Shown here: one piece after another, positions 49,989-59,900 of the stretch
Layout: every line of letters begins with the position of its first letter
Numbering within the stretch: position 1 is the first letter of the stretch
Origin: Poecilobothrus nobilitatus
Lineage: Eukaryota; Arthropoda; Insecta; Diptera; Dolichopodidae
Direction: 5' to 3'
DNA length: 64,000 nucleotides
NCBI GenBank assembly: GCA_947095535.1
Contig: OX352773.1
Span: 28,417,398 to 28,481,397, forward strand
The notes under the pieces: generated by a model
What the model was told of the DNA's origin: nothing
Seen by the model: only the letters and a program-made list of their open reading frames with translations
The model's database searches: none
Translations under genes and position numbers: made by a program

Positions 49989-52900
49989 TTAAATGTTGTT
50001 CCAGATCCCGAAGTGTTGCATCAGTTGTTTTGTGTAGTTTGTGTGTGAATATTCGTTACTGGCAAGTGCTGCTAGTGGTGTGATCCTTTCTAACCAATAT
50101 CTTTCCGTTTCTGCACACTCGTAATATATGTGCTTGATTGTGAGTGGATTCAAACAGAAGTTGCATGTGGGCCTTTCGCTATTGTCAAAGAGGTGTTTAT
50201 TGGTCGCCAGTGTGCAGCCCAGTCTTATTCTTGTTATTTTAATCGCTAACTGTCTGTTGCAGTTTGCTGGGTTAGGAGAGTTTGCATTAACGCTGTGCCC
50301 TCTTCTGAAAACCTCTGTGCTGTCATAAAGTCTTTGTCTTATATTCCTTATATCGTTGTTTATTATCTTGTTTGCATAGTTTGTTGAGGTGACCCTATAT
50401 GTGATTATAGGGCTTTTCGTTGCCATTTTCGCCTCTCTGTCTGCATACGTATTTCCCGTTATTCCCACATGGCCTGGGATCCATGTGAGCTTGATTTTTC
50501 CTTCATTTTTGATGATTAAGTTTCTTATCTGCTGGATCATCTGTAGTTTCTTGTTGGTGTTGATGACTGCCCTGACCACACTCAGGCAGTCCGTGAGGAT
50601 TATGTGACGTTTTTTAGATTTATTAGCCAGCTTAATAGCTTCCCACACAGCCAGTTCTTCTCCGACGAAGACTTGGCATTGGCGCGGTAATCTTCCTATG
50701 ATAATGGTAGTTTCTGATTTGGTTACAGCAAAGCCGACGCCATCTTCAGACTTTGAGGAGTCTGTGTATAGCTCCGTTGCTCTACCCCAACTACTTTTCT
50801 TCTCTTTGAATAGCTTTCGGTAAACTTCACTACTCGTGGTTTGTTTGCAGTGCGTTGCTAGACTGTAATCTATGTGTTTTCTCCAGTCTCCCCATACGTG
50901 TTGTTTTTCTATTTGAAATTCTGGTGGTGTTATTTCAAGATCAAGTTTTTTGTACTTCTTGACTGCTCTATCTAATGCTGAGTAGTTATTCAGCGTGTGT
51001 GTGTTTTGAATCTTATGTTTAACCAAGTCGTGTAGTGGATGTGCTACGTTCAAATAACTCCTTGTAATATTTTTGATACTGCTGGCATAGCGGAGTTCCT
51101 TAAAAGTAGGAAAACCGGCTTCTATCGTAAGCGCAGGAATAGGGGTTGGCAAGAGTGCTCCCAGGGCTATTCTGGCTGCTTGATTCAAGGAACCTTGTAT
51201 TTTTTGTATGTTTCCCTCAGAGGTGCAGCCGTAAATCGAAAGTCCATAGTTTACCTTTCCCAGTTGAATAGACTTCGCAATTTTCACCGCTGTTGCTGGT
51301 GGAGGTCCGTATTTTTTGCGGCAGATGAATTTCATAAGATTATTGGCTTTTTGCATCGATTTCTTCAAATTTATTATGTGGTCATGGTACTTAAGTTTTG
51401 AGTTGAGTGTTAGTCCGAGTAGCTTCATTTTGGTTTTTTGTTCTATTATGTTGTTATTTTGTAATATCAGGGATTTAAGGCAACTGTTTCTTTTGCGGCA
51501 TACATGCATGGCCTCTGTCTTAGTGGGAGAGACTATTGCTCCATGTTGCTCTGCCCATTCTTCCAAGTTCTTAAGTGCTGTGTTTATTACCGTTTCTCTT
51601 AGGCCTGTTTGTCCTTTTGCTAAGAGGATAATATTGTCGGCGTATATGAATTTCGTCAACCTAGGAATTTCGCTCAGGCAGCTAGCTAACGTAGAAATGT
51701 AAATGTTGAATAACTGCACCGACAATGGCGACCCTTGTGGGATACCGCAATTTAGTATGTGGTGTATGCTTGTGTAACCGTTTATTGCAACCGCTATCTT
51801 ACGCCCTGTCATGAAGCTTTTTATGTAATCTATAGTTTTATTGTGGGTTTTCCATTTTGTAAGTTGTGTTGCTATGGTTTGAAATGTTACCCTATCGAAG
51901 GCTTTCTCCAAGTCGCATGACACCAGATCTGCGTGGCTTTTTTCTGCTAAGGTTCTACCCAAGTAATCATCCACTTCTTGTAGCAGCGTTTGAGTGCTGC
52001 AGAACTCCTTATAACCCAGTATATCTTTGTCCATAAATCTGTTGGCCCACCAGTTTAATCTTTTAGCTACCATTTTTTCCATGATTTTACTCATCGTCGA
52101 TAGCAGCGAGATATACCTGTAGCTATCATATTTTTGAGGATTTTTGCCTTTCTTTGGTATTGGAACGAGCTTTGCCGTTTTCCACGCTTGCGGTGTGATG
52201 GAATTTATGTATACGCTGTTATAAAGCCGCGTCAGCCTGGTATGGAACATTGTGCCTGCTTTTTTAATCATAGCGTATGAGATTCCGTCAAATCCTGGTG
52301 AACTACCCGTGAAGGAGTTCAACGTATCCAACATTTCGTCAATTTTAAATTCTTTGCTAGTGACGCTTTCTGTTGTTCTGTTTATCGAGATGTTTTCTTC
52401 AAAATAGTCTACTTCCACTTCATTGCTGTAACTCGCGCACTTGTTTGCCAGATAGTTGGCAATGACTTCTGGATCTTCTGTTATCTGATTGTTTATTTCC
52501 AGCGTTGTGATCCCTCTCGGTGTCTTCTTGTTAAGAATACGCCTTGCTTTTAGCCACGTGTCTTTTTGGTTATGTCCGTCTATGCTATTTGCGTATTCTT
52601 CCCAGCATGTTCTTTTTGACCTTCTTATCTCCCTTCTTACTAAGGTGTTCAACGTTTTCAGGTGTGATAGTGTGGTCGGATTTGGGTTGATTTTGTAAGC
52701 GCGCCAAATTCTATCCCGTTCTTTTGTTAGGTCCTTTATTTCGCGGTTAAGCCATGCAGGTTTGTTGTGTTTCTTAGTGGGACACGTGAGTGGAATCGCC
52801 CATGTAGCCGCTTCTCGTATAATTTTTGTCAGCGTGGCTGCTTCTTTGTTAATGTTTTCCGTTCTTGGTCTGCTTTCCAGTAGTTGGTTGATCTTCAAGG

Positions 52901-53765
52901 TAAATTTTTCCCAATTTGCCTTCTCTTCTTTGAAGCGCCTCTTTGTTTTTGTCCAGTAGTTCAACTCACTGATTGCATTGATTATTATTGGGTTGTGGTC
53001 ATACCCTTTTGGGTTGTGCCCTACAAACCAGGTAAAATAATTTGCTATGTTAGCGTGTATTATTGTCAGGTCGGGGCATGTGTGTGACCCTCTGGGGCTT
53101 ATGAAGGTGGGGGAACCATCGTTCATGATACAAAGATCCGGACTATTTTCTATCCATTCATCAATTATTCTACCCTTCTGGTTGATCAGAGAGTCACCCC
53201 ATGTAGTGCTTCTGGCGTTTAGATCTCCTAGTATAATGTACGGATCTGTTATCTGATTAGTTATGTTCTCCATGTCTATTCTGTTGATCTGCAGGGCATT
53301 TTCTAAGTAGATGTTGACTATTGTGATGTTCATCGGTAATCCTGGTAAATCTACTTGGACCGCCATTAGTTGGTAGTTTGAGTTAATATTTTGAATCCTA
53401 TAGTTAATTCCGGCCTTTATTAGAAAGCCCACACCTCCAATTCTGTTCGATGTACGCGGCAGCAGGCAATTGTAACTTTTAAAATAATCTGGGGGATTTT
53501 CGAACCTGTTGTTTGTTTCTTGTATTGCAATGATCAATGGGTTGTATTGGTCTATAAGGAGTTCTAGATATGGTTTGTTACTCCAATATCCCTGCACGTT
53601 CCATTGAATTATTGTGTGGCTGGTTTGCTTTTGTGTACTATTTTGTTGTGTATTTCGTTTGGTGTTTCTAATGTTTGTGTGCAGTTGTGATGTAGTTGGT
53701 TCACTATTATTGACGGTATTATTTAGGAACTTTTGTGTTGCTTTATTGTTTGTTGAACTTGTCAT
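49989..53765 (-). CDS. LINE ORF2: endonuclease, reverse transcriptase, RNase H
   Basis: A 1258-residue protein that would nick target DNA and copy the element RNA onto it. The endonuclease domain (about 50-262) shows N56, E83, GDLN at 180-183, PDLT at 231-234 and YDHNP at 255-259. The reverse transcriptase (about 470-790) shows YRYISLL at 549-555, GYKEFCST at 584-591, CDLEKAFDR with D618, GIPQGSP at 674-680 and YADN at 708-711. RNase H (about 996-1115) keeps D1002, E1036 or E1037, D1059, H1099 and D1109. A C-terminal C-x2-C-x7-H-x4-C is at 1201-1217. Usual family motifs would read YRPISLL, R/H-ST and YADD, so three substitutions fall at conserved places. The ATG is the first in frame after stops in the 45-bp spacer. 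It lies in the same frame as ORF1. Confidence 0.93.
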   Translation of the reverse strand: MTSSTNNKATQKFLNNTVNNSEPTTSQLHTNIRNTKRNTQQNSTQKQTSHTIIQWNVQGYWSNKPYLELLIDQYNPLIIAIQETNNRFENPPDYFKSYNCLLPRTSNRIGGVGFLIKAGINYRIQNINSNYQLMAVQVDLPGLPMNITIVNIYLENALQINRIDMENITNQITDPYIILGDLNARSTTWGDSLINQKGRIIDEWIENSPDLCIMNDGSPTFISPRGSHTCPDLTIIHANIANYFTWFVGHNPKGYDHNPIIINAISELNYWTKTKRRFKEEKANWEKFTLKINQLLESRPRTENINKEAATLTKIIREAATWAIPLTCPTKKHNKPAWLNREIKDLTKERDRIWRAYKINPNPTTLSHLKTLNTLVRREIRRSKRTCWEEYANSIDGHNQKDTWLKARRILNKKTPRGITTLEINNQITEDPEVIANYLANKCASYSNEVEVDYFEENISINRTTESVTSKEFKIDEMLDTLNSFTGSSPGFDGISYAMIKKAGTMFHTRLTRLYNSVYINSITPQAWKTAKLVPIPKKGKNPQKYDSYRYISLLSTMSKIMEKMVAKRLNWWANRFMDKDILGYKEFCSTQTLLQEVDDYLGRTLAEKSHADLVSCDLEKAFDRVTFQTIATQLTKWKTHNKTIDYIKSFMTGRKIAVAINGYTSIHHILNCGIPQGSPLSVQLFNIYISTLASCLSEIPRLTKFIYADNIILLAKGQTGLRETVINTALKNLEEWAEQHGAIVSPTKTEAMHVCRKRNSCLKSLILQNNNIIEQKTKMKLLGLTLNSKLKYHDHIINLKKSMQKANNLMKFICRKKYGPPPATAVKIAKSIQLGKVNYGLSIYGCTSEGNIQKIQGSLNQAARIALGALLPTPIPALTIEAGFPTFKELRYASSIKNITRSYLNVAHPLHDLVKHKIQNTHTLNNYSALDRAVKKYKKLDLEITPPEFQIEKQHVWGDWRKHIDYSLATHCKQTTSSEVYRKLFKEKKSSWGRATELYTDSSKSEDGVGFAVTKSETTIIIGRLPRQCQVFVGEELAVWEAIKLANKSKKRHIILTDCLSVVRAVINTNKKLQMIQQIRNLIIKNEGKIKLTWIPGHVGITGNTYADREAKMATKSPIITYRVTSTNYANKIINNDIRNIRQRLYDSTEVFRRGHSVNANSPNPANCNRQLAIKITRIRLGCTLATNKHLFDNSERPTCNFCLNPLTIKHIYYECAETERYWLERITPLAALASNEYSHTNYTKQLMQHFGIWNNI

Positions 53766-53810
53766 TGATTAATTCTTTGTTAAGGTTAATGAGATATTTG
53801 GCTAAGATTA

Positions 53811-55370
53811 TTATTTAATTTCTTCTTCCGTCAAGACGTCCTCATCGTCTGAAATGCTCTCATCTGTTGGTAAGTCTTTTCTTGCCAAACTCGCCATTCT
53901 TAACTTCATTATTCTGCTCATTTGATTTAATTCGTTTGCTTTGAGTGTAGTTTCTTGCAGAGCGATTATGGCTGGTTTATATTGGTGGATTAATATGTCC
54001 AAGAATTCATTATTGCTTCTGAATCCTTGAATGTTCCACTGCAAAATTATGTTCTTTGTACCCATTGCTTTATATATCGGACATATCCGATATGTCCGAT
54101 GAGGCATGCTCTGTTTTATTTTTTTTCCTGTTTTTTTCTTCTTCTTAAGTTTTATATTTGTTTCTATTGTATTTGTTTTTTTCAATTCCTCTGTTTCCAT
54201 GTCTATGTCTTCTATTGTGTTTATTGATTCGGTTTCTTTTGTATTTGTTTCTTTATTTTCTTGTTTATTATCAGTTTCGTTTTTGTTTCTTTTATTTAAG
54301 TTTTGTTGTTTTTCGTTTATTTGTACTTTACTTTCGTTGAATTTTTGAATTGTTATGGGTTCTGTGTCTTGTTTTTTGTGGTTTTGTGTTATTTTATTGT
54401 ATGTAGTTGTTTGGATTATCGGTGTTTCATTGATGATTTTGACTGCCTCTTTGCGTGTGATTTTGCGGTCTGTCTTAATTTTAATAATTTGCTTTTCACG
54501 TTCGTACGTGGGACAGTTTCTATTGTTTGCTGCGTGGTCTGTGTTTGTTAATCCTGCTTGATCACAGTTTATGCATTTATATGTTTTGCAACTACTTACA
54601 TGATTTTCGACTTCGTTTTTGTTTGTATCTTCTGCGCAGTTTACGCATTTAGGCATGGTAGCTCTACAGTGCTTTGCTCTATGATTTAGACGTTGGCAAT
54701 TTGCACAGCGCATGGGCGCCGAATAGTATCTTCTTACTTTTAAAAGCAGAAAGCAGATCTTGACCTCCTTTGGTGGATCAGTCGTATCGAAGGTGATGTT
54801 TATCCTCCCGTTGTATTGTTCACTTGGGTTTTCATCTGTCTTTCTGTTTTTGAAGCGATATATGCTTACTATATTCGAATTTTTTGCCTTTAGAGCAGTC
54901 AGAATTTCATTGTCGGTAAGATCAATAAGGTCTCTTGAATATATTGTACCTTGACTCTGGTTTAAATGGTTTACGTAATCTATTTTCACGTTTATATCTC
55001 CAAGTTTGCATATTTTAGTATATTTTTCCGCTATTTGTTTACTTGGAACTTCTAACACCAGGTTTCCTTCTCTGTTGTATTGAGCCTTGTATTGCTTACT
55101 TATTTGTTCGAGTAATTTCTCAACAATTATTATGTTATAATTTCTCATAACCTTGTTAGGGTCTGAGGCTTTTATGGTGATAAATTTTGGTTCATTTTTT
55201 TTGATATAGTTTTTAGTTTGTGGCAGATCCGGGAATTTAAATTGCTGATTAAATAAATCAAATACATTATCATCTTTTTTCCGTTTGCCGGTGTGAACCA
55301 TTGCGAAGTTTCCATCGCAATCATTCTTCAGGCTACCATAGGGGTTATGACTCCTTGGTGGAGCCCCCAT
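53811..55370 (-). CDS. LINE ORF1: RNA-binding Gag-like protein with zinc knuckles and an endonuclease-like tail
   Basis: A 519-residue protein expected to bind the element RNA and form the ribonucleoprotein. The middle part (about 60-215) resembles the RRM-like region of I/Jockey ORF1 proteins. Three knuckles follow: C222-x2-C-x4-H-x4-C235, C242-x2-C-x11-H-x3-C261 and C266-x2-C-x9-H-x6-C286. Next come a Lys/Asn/Gln-rich low-complexity stretch (about 290-420) and a basic KKKKKTGKK cluster at 409-417. Residues about 436-478 then resemble residues about 47-90 of ORF2, the start of the endonuclease domain, and the chain ends in an acidic tail. The start at 55370 gives the longest frame; M24 is an alternative. 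It ends at TAA 45 bp before ORF2, in the same frame, with further in-frame stops between. Confidence 0.92.
   Translation of the reverse strand: MGAPPRSHNPYGSLKNDCDGNFAMVHTGKRKKDDNVFDLFNQQFKFPDLPQTKNYIKKNEPKFITIKASDPNKVMRNYNIIIVEKLLEQISKQYKAQYNREGNLVLEVPSKQIAEKYTKICKLGDINVKIDYVNHLNQSQGTIYSRDLIDLTDNEILTALKAKNSNIVSIYRFKNRKTDENPSEQYNGRINITFDTTDPPKEVKICFLLLKVRRYYSAPMRCANCQRLNHRAKHCRATMPKCVNCAEDTNKNEVENHVSSCKTYKCINCDQAGLTNTDHAANNRNCPTYEREKQIIKIKTDRKITRKEAVKIINETPIIQTTTYNKITQNHKKQDTEPITIQKFNESKVQINEKQQNLNKRNKNETDNKQENKETNTKETESINTIEDIDMETEELKKTNTIETNIKLKKKKKTGKKIKQSMPHRTYRICPIYKAMGTKNIILQWNIQGFRSNNEFLDILIHQYKPAIIALQETTLKANELNQMSRIMKLRMASLARKDLPTDESISDDEDVLTEEEIK
53946..54065 (-). other. Endonuclease-like segment fused to the ORF1 C-terminus
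   Basis: ORF1 residues about 436-475 read IILQWNIQGF, LDILIHQYKPAIIALQET; ORF2 residues about 51-84 read TIIQWNVQGY, LELLIDQYNPLIIAIQET. About half the positions are identical and spacing is the same, including the catalytic-type N and E. The segment begins with a methionine (M436) like a former ORF2 start. Only the first quarter of the domain is present, so it cannot be an active nuclease alone. Confidence 0.85.
54076..54100. repeat. 25-bp palindrome at the ORF1/endonuclease-like junction
   Basis: ATCGGACATATC, C, GATATGTCCGAT: perfect 12-bp arms with a one-base centre, encoding ORF1 residues about 424-432. It lies immediately upstream, on the element strand, of the endonuclease-like segment. 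Confidence 0.95.
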
Positions 55371-55882
55371 AATTTTGGAGAGACTTCTCTCCTACCGGAC
55401 TTATTTACTATTTTCCCTGAAAATAGTAGTAAGTTCGTGCTAAGAAGTCGTTAGAGTACAGTAAAAGTTATTTATTTGTTGTTGTCTTGATTATTTTTTA
55501 CTAATAAAAAATAAGAAGACTTAATTACTTTTAATTCTAATATAATTGCACAAAAATGCAAAAATAGCAAAAAAAATTTTGCTCAAAATTGTTGCCTGGA
55601 AATTTTGATCCAAATTGTTGTACGGGAAATTTTGTTCTTTTGTTTTTTTTTTTTTTTTTTTATATTTTTGTTTTTAATTTATAGTTCTTTTAATTTTTAT
55701 TATTGACCATTTGGTCTTAACAACAGGTGCTTTTTTTTTTTTTCTATATTGTTTTTTTTTTTGACCTAACTGTATTATATTAATTTATTATCAAATTGAT
55801 TTATTTTATATAAATTTTTTTTTTTTTAACAATAATTTTTTTCAATGCACTTCTTTACACTTCAATAGTTGATGAAAGACTG
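55371..55882 (-). promoter_or_regulatory. LINE 5' UTR with internal promoter candidate
   Basis: At the 5' end, flank plus element reads TCAGTC, which fits the insect initiator consensus TCA(G/T)T(C/T), as expected for elements transcribed from their own first base. On the + strand, 55583-55608 and 55609-55637 are two imperfect tandem copies (AAATTGTTG ... GGAAATTTTG). Next to the ORF1 start lie two inverted repeats: GGAGAGA/TCTCTCC (55377-55392) and ACTATTTTC/GAAAATAGT (55407-55427), the latter extendable through CTTA/TAAG. Homopolymers make much of the UTR AT-rich. Confidence 0.7.
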
Positions 55883-55895
55883 ATTCTTTATTATT
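55883..55895. repeat. LINE target-site duplication, 5' side
   Basis: ATTCTTTATTATT immediately outside the CAGT end, identical to 49787-49799. Confidence 0.8.
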
Positions 55896-56622
55896 GTACA
55901 CTATATTATTATTATGGTTGTTTTTAACTAGTTTTTCAATTAATGGTTGAAATAATTTTTTCGTTGCAATGACCAATAAGAAAAATTTAATATACCCTTG
56001 TCGATTCACTTAGAATTTTCTATATATACTTAGTAGTATTCTATAACATTGTGTTGTGTAGAACTTTTCTCAGTATTTTCAAATTATTAATTCTAACATA
56101 AAAAGATATAATAAATTTAAATTGAAGAATTTATGAATCCTATTAATATTTATGAATTAGGATAATAATATGCATTGGCATATTCAATAAAGGACGCGAA
56201 AATAAAAAGAAAATTTATGTTTGTTTTTAGTGAAAATGGTTTTTTTTTTTTTTATAATTAATATTTAACAGCTAAAAAATAAAAAATAAATTATATTTTT
56301 AGTATAATTAATTTCATATGAATGTGAACTCTCATAAAATGGGAATCTTTAAAAAAAAAAAAGGAATAAATTTAAATGAAAAGCCTCAGAAAAAAATTAA
56401 ATTAACCTAAATTATAGAAATTAAATTGAAAAAATAATTATAGAATTAAATTAAAAAACTGAAATAAAAATAGAAATGGTGGCAGGTAAAATGAAAAATA
56501 AAAAAATAAAAATATTACATATAATAGATATCTATTTTTTAAATTGGTTCAGATAAAACAAATAAAGTTTTAATCGATTCGTGGGTTTAATCGATTAGGA
56601 TTATATCAAAATATTTTGTATA
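55896..56622. other. AT-rich non-coding stretch
   Basis: Nothing recognised between the LINE and SINE-B copy B. Confidence 0.6.
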
Positions 56623-56633
56623 GTACTAATATT

Positions 56634-56939
56634 TTTTTTTTCTTTGTTTTTTTCCTTCCCACTCCTATAAGAAGCATAGGACATCGACTAAATCATTTAT
56701 TCATATTTGACTAAGCTTCATTTTCTTGAATCATTATTTCACTAAGCTGTTGATTAATGGGCTGTAGCTATTGTACAAGATTAGGCGTTTCTTTAGTTCT
56801 ACGATAGACATATATACTTATTTTTAATTTAATTATATATTATAAGAAAAATCTATATTATTTTTTATTAATCTATATGACCAAGTCGGGATTTGAATCC
56901 GAGACATTTCGTATGAAAGGCCGGTGTCTTAACTGGATT
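56634..56939 (-). mobile_element. SINE-B copy B, tRNA-derived, contiguous
   Basis: Read on the minus strand, a tRNA-like head (GTTAAGACACCGGCC, CATACGAAATGTCTC, B-box-like GGATTCAAATCC) leads into the body with CTTGTACAATAGCTACAGCC and an A-rich tail. GTACTAATATT (11 bp) flanks it at 56623-56633 and 56940-56950. Compared with copy A, about 14 bases of the A-box region are missing from the head, so this copy probably lacks a working pol III promoter. Confidence 0.88.
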
Positions 56940-56950
56940 GTACTAATATT

Positions 56951-59900
56951 GACATTCAAAATTGAAAACACCTATCCAATAAACGCTATAGCCTATAAGG
57001 CAAATATTACAAAACTTTTTTTAATTTTAAACAAATTGAATTAATTAATTTCTTTATTTATTAAAAAAAAATTTCCCTGCCACATGCAATGTTACAGGAA
57101 AATGATGGCTGTATTTTCCTTTTCTAAGCTTTTTAGGTTTGGTGAACGTTATGTGTTCTCCCATATTCTAAATTCTTGACATTGCTTTTTGATTTTTTTG
57201 ATATTTTCATTTTTCAAACATTTTAAAGTTTCAAAGGGATATTTTGTTGTAGTATTTTGAGCATTCATGTGTTTTATTGTGAGTTGATTGAACCAGTTGT
57301 TTATGTGTAAAAAAGTGTACGCTGGTGTTTAGCGTTGCTTCTAGACGAATTAGTTAATCTCTTTATAAATCAAAATAAATATAGAATATATTCTATATAA
57401 AAATATATTTTTACAAGTACACTAAGTTTTCCACAACATTAAACCAATCATGTATGATGTCCTTCCCCTTAAATATTAGGAAATTACAAAAAAAAAAAAA
57501 AATTTTAATATTATTCAAAATGAATTTTGTTTTTATACTAATTTGTAAAAATTAAAACTTACTCTACTTGTAAATCAATAATCAAAAATAAATAATACGA
57601 ATTCTTTTGTAATTAGAAAACATAAAAGAAAATATTTATTTGTACAGAAAAATTTATTAAAAACTTCAAAAACAAAAAAATCTTATTAAACTTCTATTAT
57701 AATTTTTAATTTTGAAACAATATATAATATATACAACTATATGTATTATATAGAATTGTCCTTATTTAAAAATAATTCAATTTTTGTTTTTTACTTATCG
57801 ATTTAATTTGACTGACCTCAATATTGACAATATTAATTTTCTATACTTATAATTTCTATACATTTTCAATTTTATTCATATTGTCTCGATCTAACTTAAT
57901 TTTTTTTTTTTTTTTTTAAATAATTGTTTTCAAATATTTTTTGACTACCCATTTAACATCCTAACAACAAAAAATAAAAATGAAAAACCAATGAAAATTT
58001 TTTCAATGGGATTTAATTGAGAGAAGCTCTCAATTTTCCATTCGATTAAAATAAGCAAAAAAAAAAAAAAATAAATTTTTATATTTTTTATTTTGTCAAT
58101 TGTAAAGAAAAAAAAATTTTCAAAACTAATTTTAAATTTTTTTTAAGTTTTTTTTTTCGTATTTTTTTATGACTATATTTCCTTTTAATTCAAATGATGT
58201 TCCTGAAAAATACAAAAACAAAAAAATCATTTTGTTCCGTATAGGATTTGTATTAAGTTTCCTTAATTTTTATTTTTTTATTTTTTTTTTTGAAAAAAAA
58301 ATAACAATCTATACAATATTATATACTGTATCTTCTCCCTTTCAGTACTTCTAAATAATAAAAATTTAATATACTAAACTATTCCACAACTCTTCTTTGG
58401 CCCCATTTTTTGTTTTCTTCAATAGTTGTACACTTCTGGATTTTGTATTAAACTTATATATCAATTGTTCTCAAATATACGGAAAAATAAAAAACAAAAA
58501 TAAAATGAAAAATGAAAATTATAGTAAAACCAAAAAAAAATTTTGTTCAGTTTCAGCCTTACAAGAGCTCAATAAAAAAAAAAAAAAAAAATGAATAAAA
58601 ACAGAAAAATAAAAAAGTACAAAAGAAAAGCAATTTAAATTTTCCCAGAGTATATAAAAAATAATAATGAATAAAAATTGTATCTAAAAGATTTTTTTAT
58701 TTTAATAGATACAAATTTTCAAATAGATTTAAAGTATCTCTTCTATTATTATTGTATTTTATATACTACTTAATATAATATATACATATTTACATATTAT
58801 ATAATATCTATATATATCTTTACACTTATGTAGTGAAAAACTTCCCTTTTGTTTTTTTTTTTTATCAAATATAAAAAAATCTCATCTAGATCTTAGTCTA
58901 AATTAAAGGGGGAAAAACTTATATAATCATCGGTCGAATTGTCATCATTGTCATCAATCTCAATGATGATGATTATCATCTTTATTACTACTTTAATATT
59001 ATTATTGTTAGCAATTTAGCATATATACACTATATAAGACTGATTACCAAATTGATAGATGGCACTGATATCAACTAAATCCAAAAAAACAAAAAAAAAA
59101 AAAAACTAAAACAACAATAATAAAAGTAAAAAAAAAAAAATTCAAATATATTCATGGAAAAACATGAAAGGAAAAACATGGAAAATTCTCATACATATAC
59201 TACACAATCATATTAAGTATCTATATAGATATGTGTAGGAGGAGCAAAATATGAATAACGAAGAAAAAAAAAAGATAGAAAGGGGCAATGAATGGTTTAA
59301 ATCGTAACTTGTAACTTTGAATATGCATAGAAAACTACAACGAAAAAGAATGACTAACTAACTAAATGACGACAAAAAAAAAACAGGAAGATTAAAAATT
59401 GAAAATTAACAAAAAAAAAAAAAAACGACTTTTAGAACAATGGGTCCCACTAACAAGTTCACACAATTGTTCTTGGATTTTAATTTTTTTTGGTTTTTTC
59501 GATTAAAAAAAAAAAAAATATAAATTCATATAATAAAAATAATAAAATGAATGAAAATCTCTTTTATGATTTCTTCCTTTCTCCTTTTCTCTTTCCCAAT
59601 ATTTATAATAACTTTTCTTCTCAACAATACAACAAATTACATCAGAAATGATTGTAAAACAAAAACAGATAGTGACGACAATATAAGTGGCAGGCCAAAT
59701 AAATTTTTTTTTTTTTCGACTTTTGGCAAGTCTTAAAAGAAAGATCAAAAGAGCAACACTGGACTTACTATTACACTAATAATTCGTATTTTGATTTGTG
59801 AAACTACCGATCTTAACACCAAAACTATTAAAACCATCATCACCATCATCAACTATCTTTTACTAATGTTTTGATCTATATTTAATAATTATTTTCTTGT

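Larger units (their letters stand above)
49800..55882 (-). mobile_element. Full-length I-clade non-LTR retrotransposon, about 6.1 kb
   Basis: The element has a CAGTC 5' end, a 512-bp 5' UTR, ORF1, a 45-bp spacer, ORF2, a short 3' UTR and a (TAA)n 3' tail, and a 13-bp direct repeat on both sides. ORF1 has three CCHC knuckles. ORF2 has an apurinic-type endonuclease, reverse transcriptase, RNase H and a C-terminal CCHC. A CAGT start, RNase H and a TAA-repeat tail instead of poly-A are features of the I clade (Drosophila I factor). Its base composition is clearly less AT-rich than the surroundings. Both frames are open, which argues for a fairly recent insertion, but the YADN change in the reverse transcriptase may have silenced it. 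Confidence 0.92.

Noticed and set aside
50128..54954. Plus-strand open frames inside the LINE
   Set aside because: They are antisense shadows of ORF1 and ORF2.
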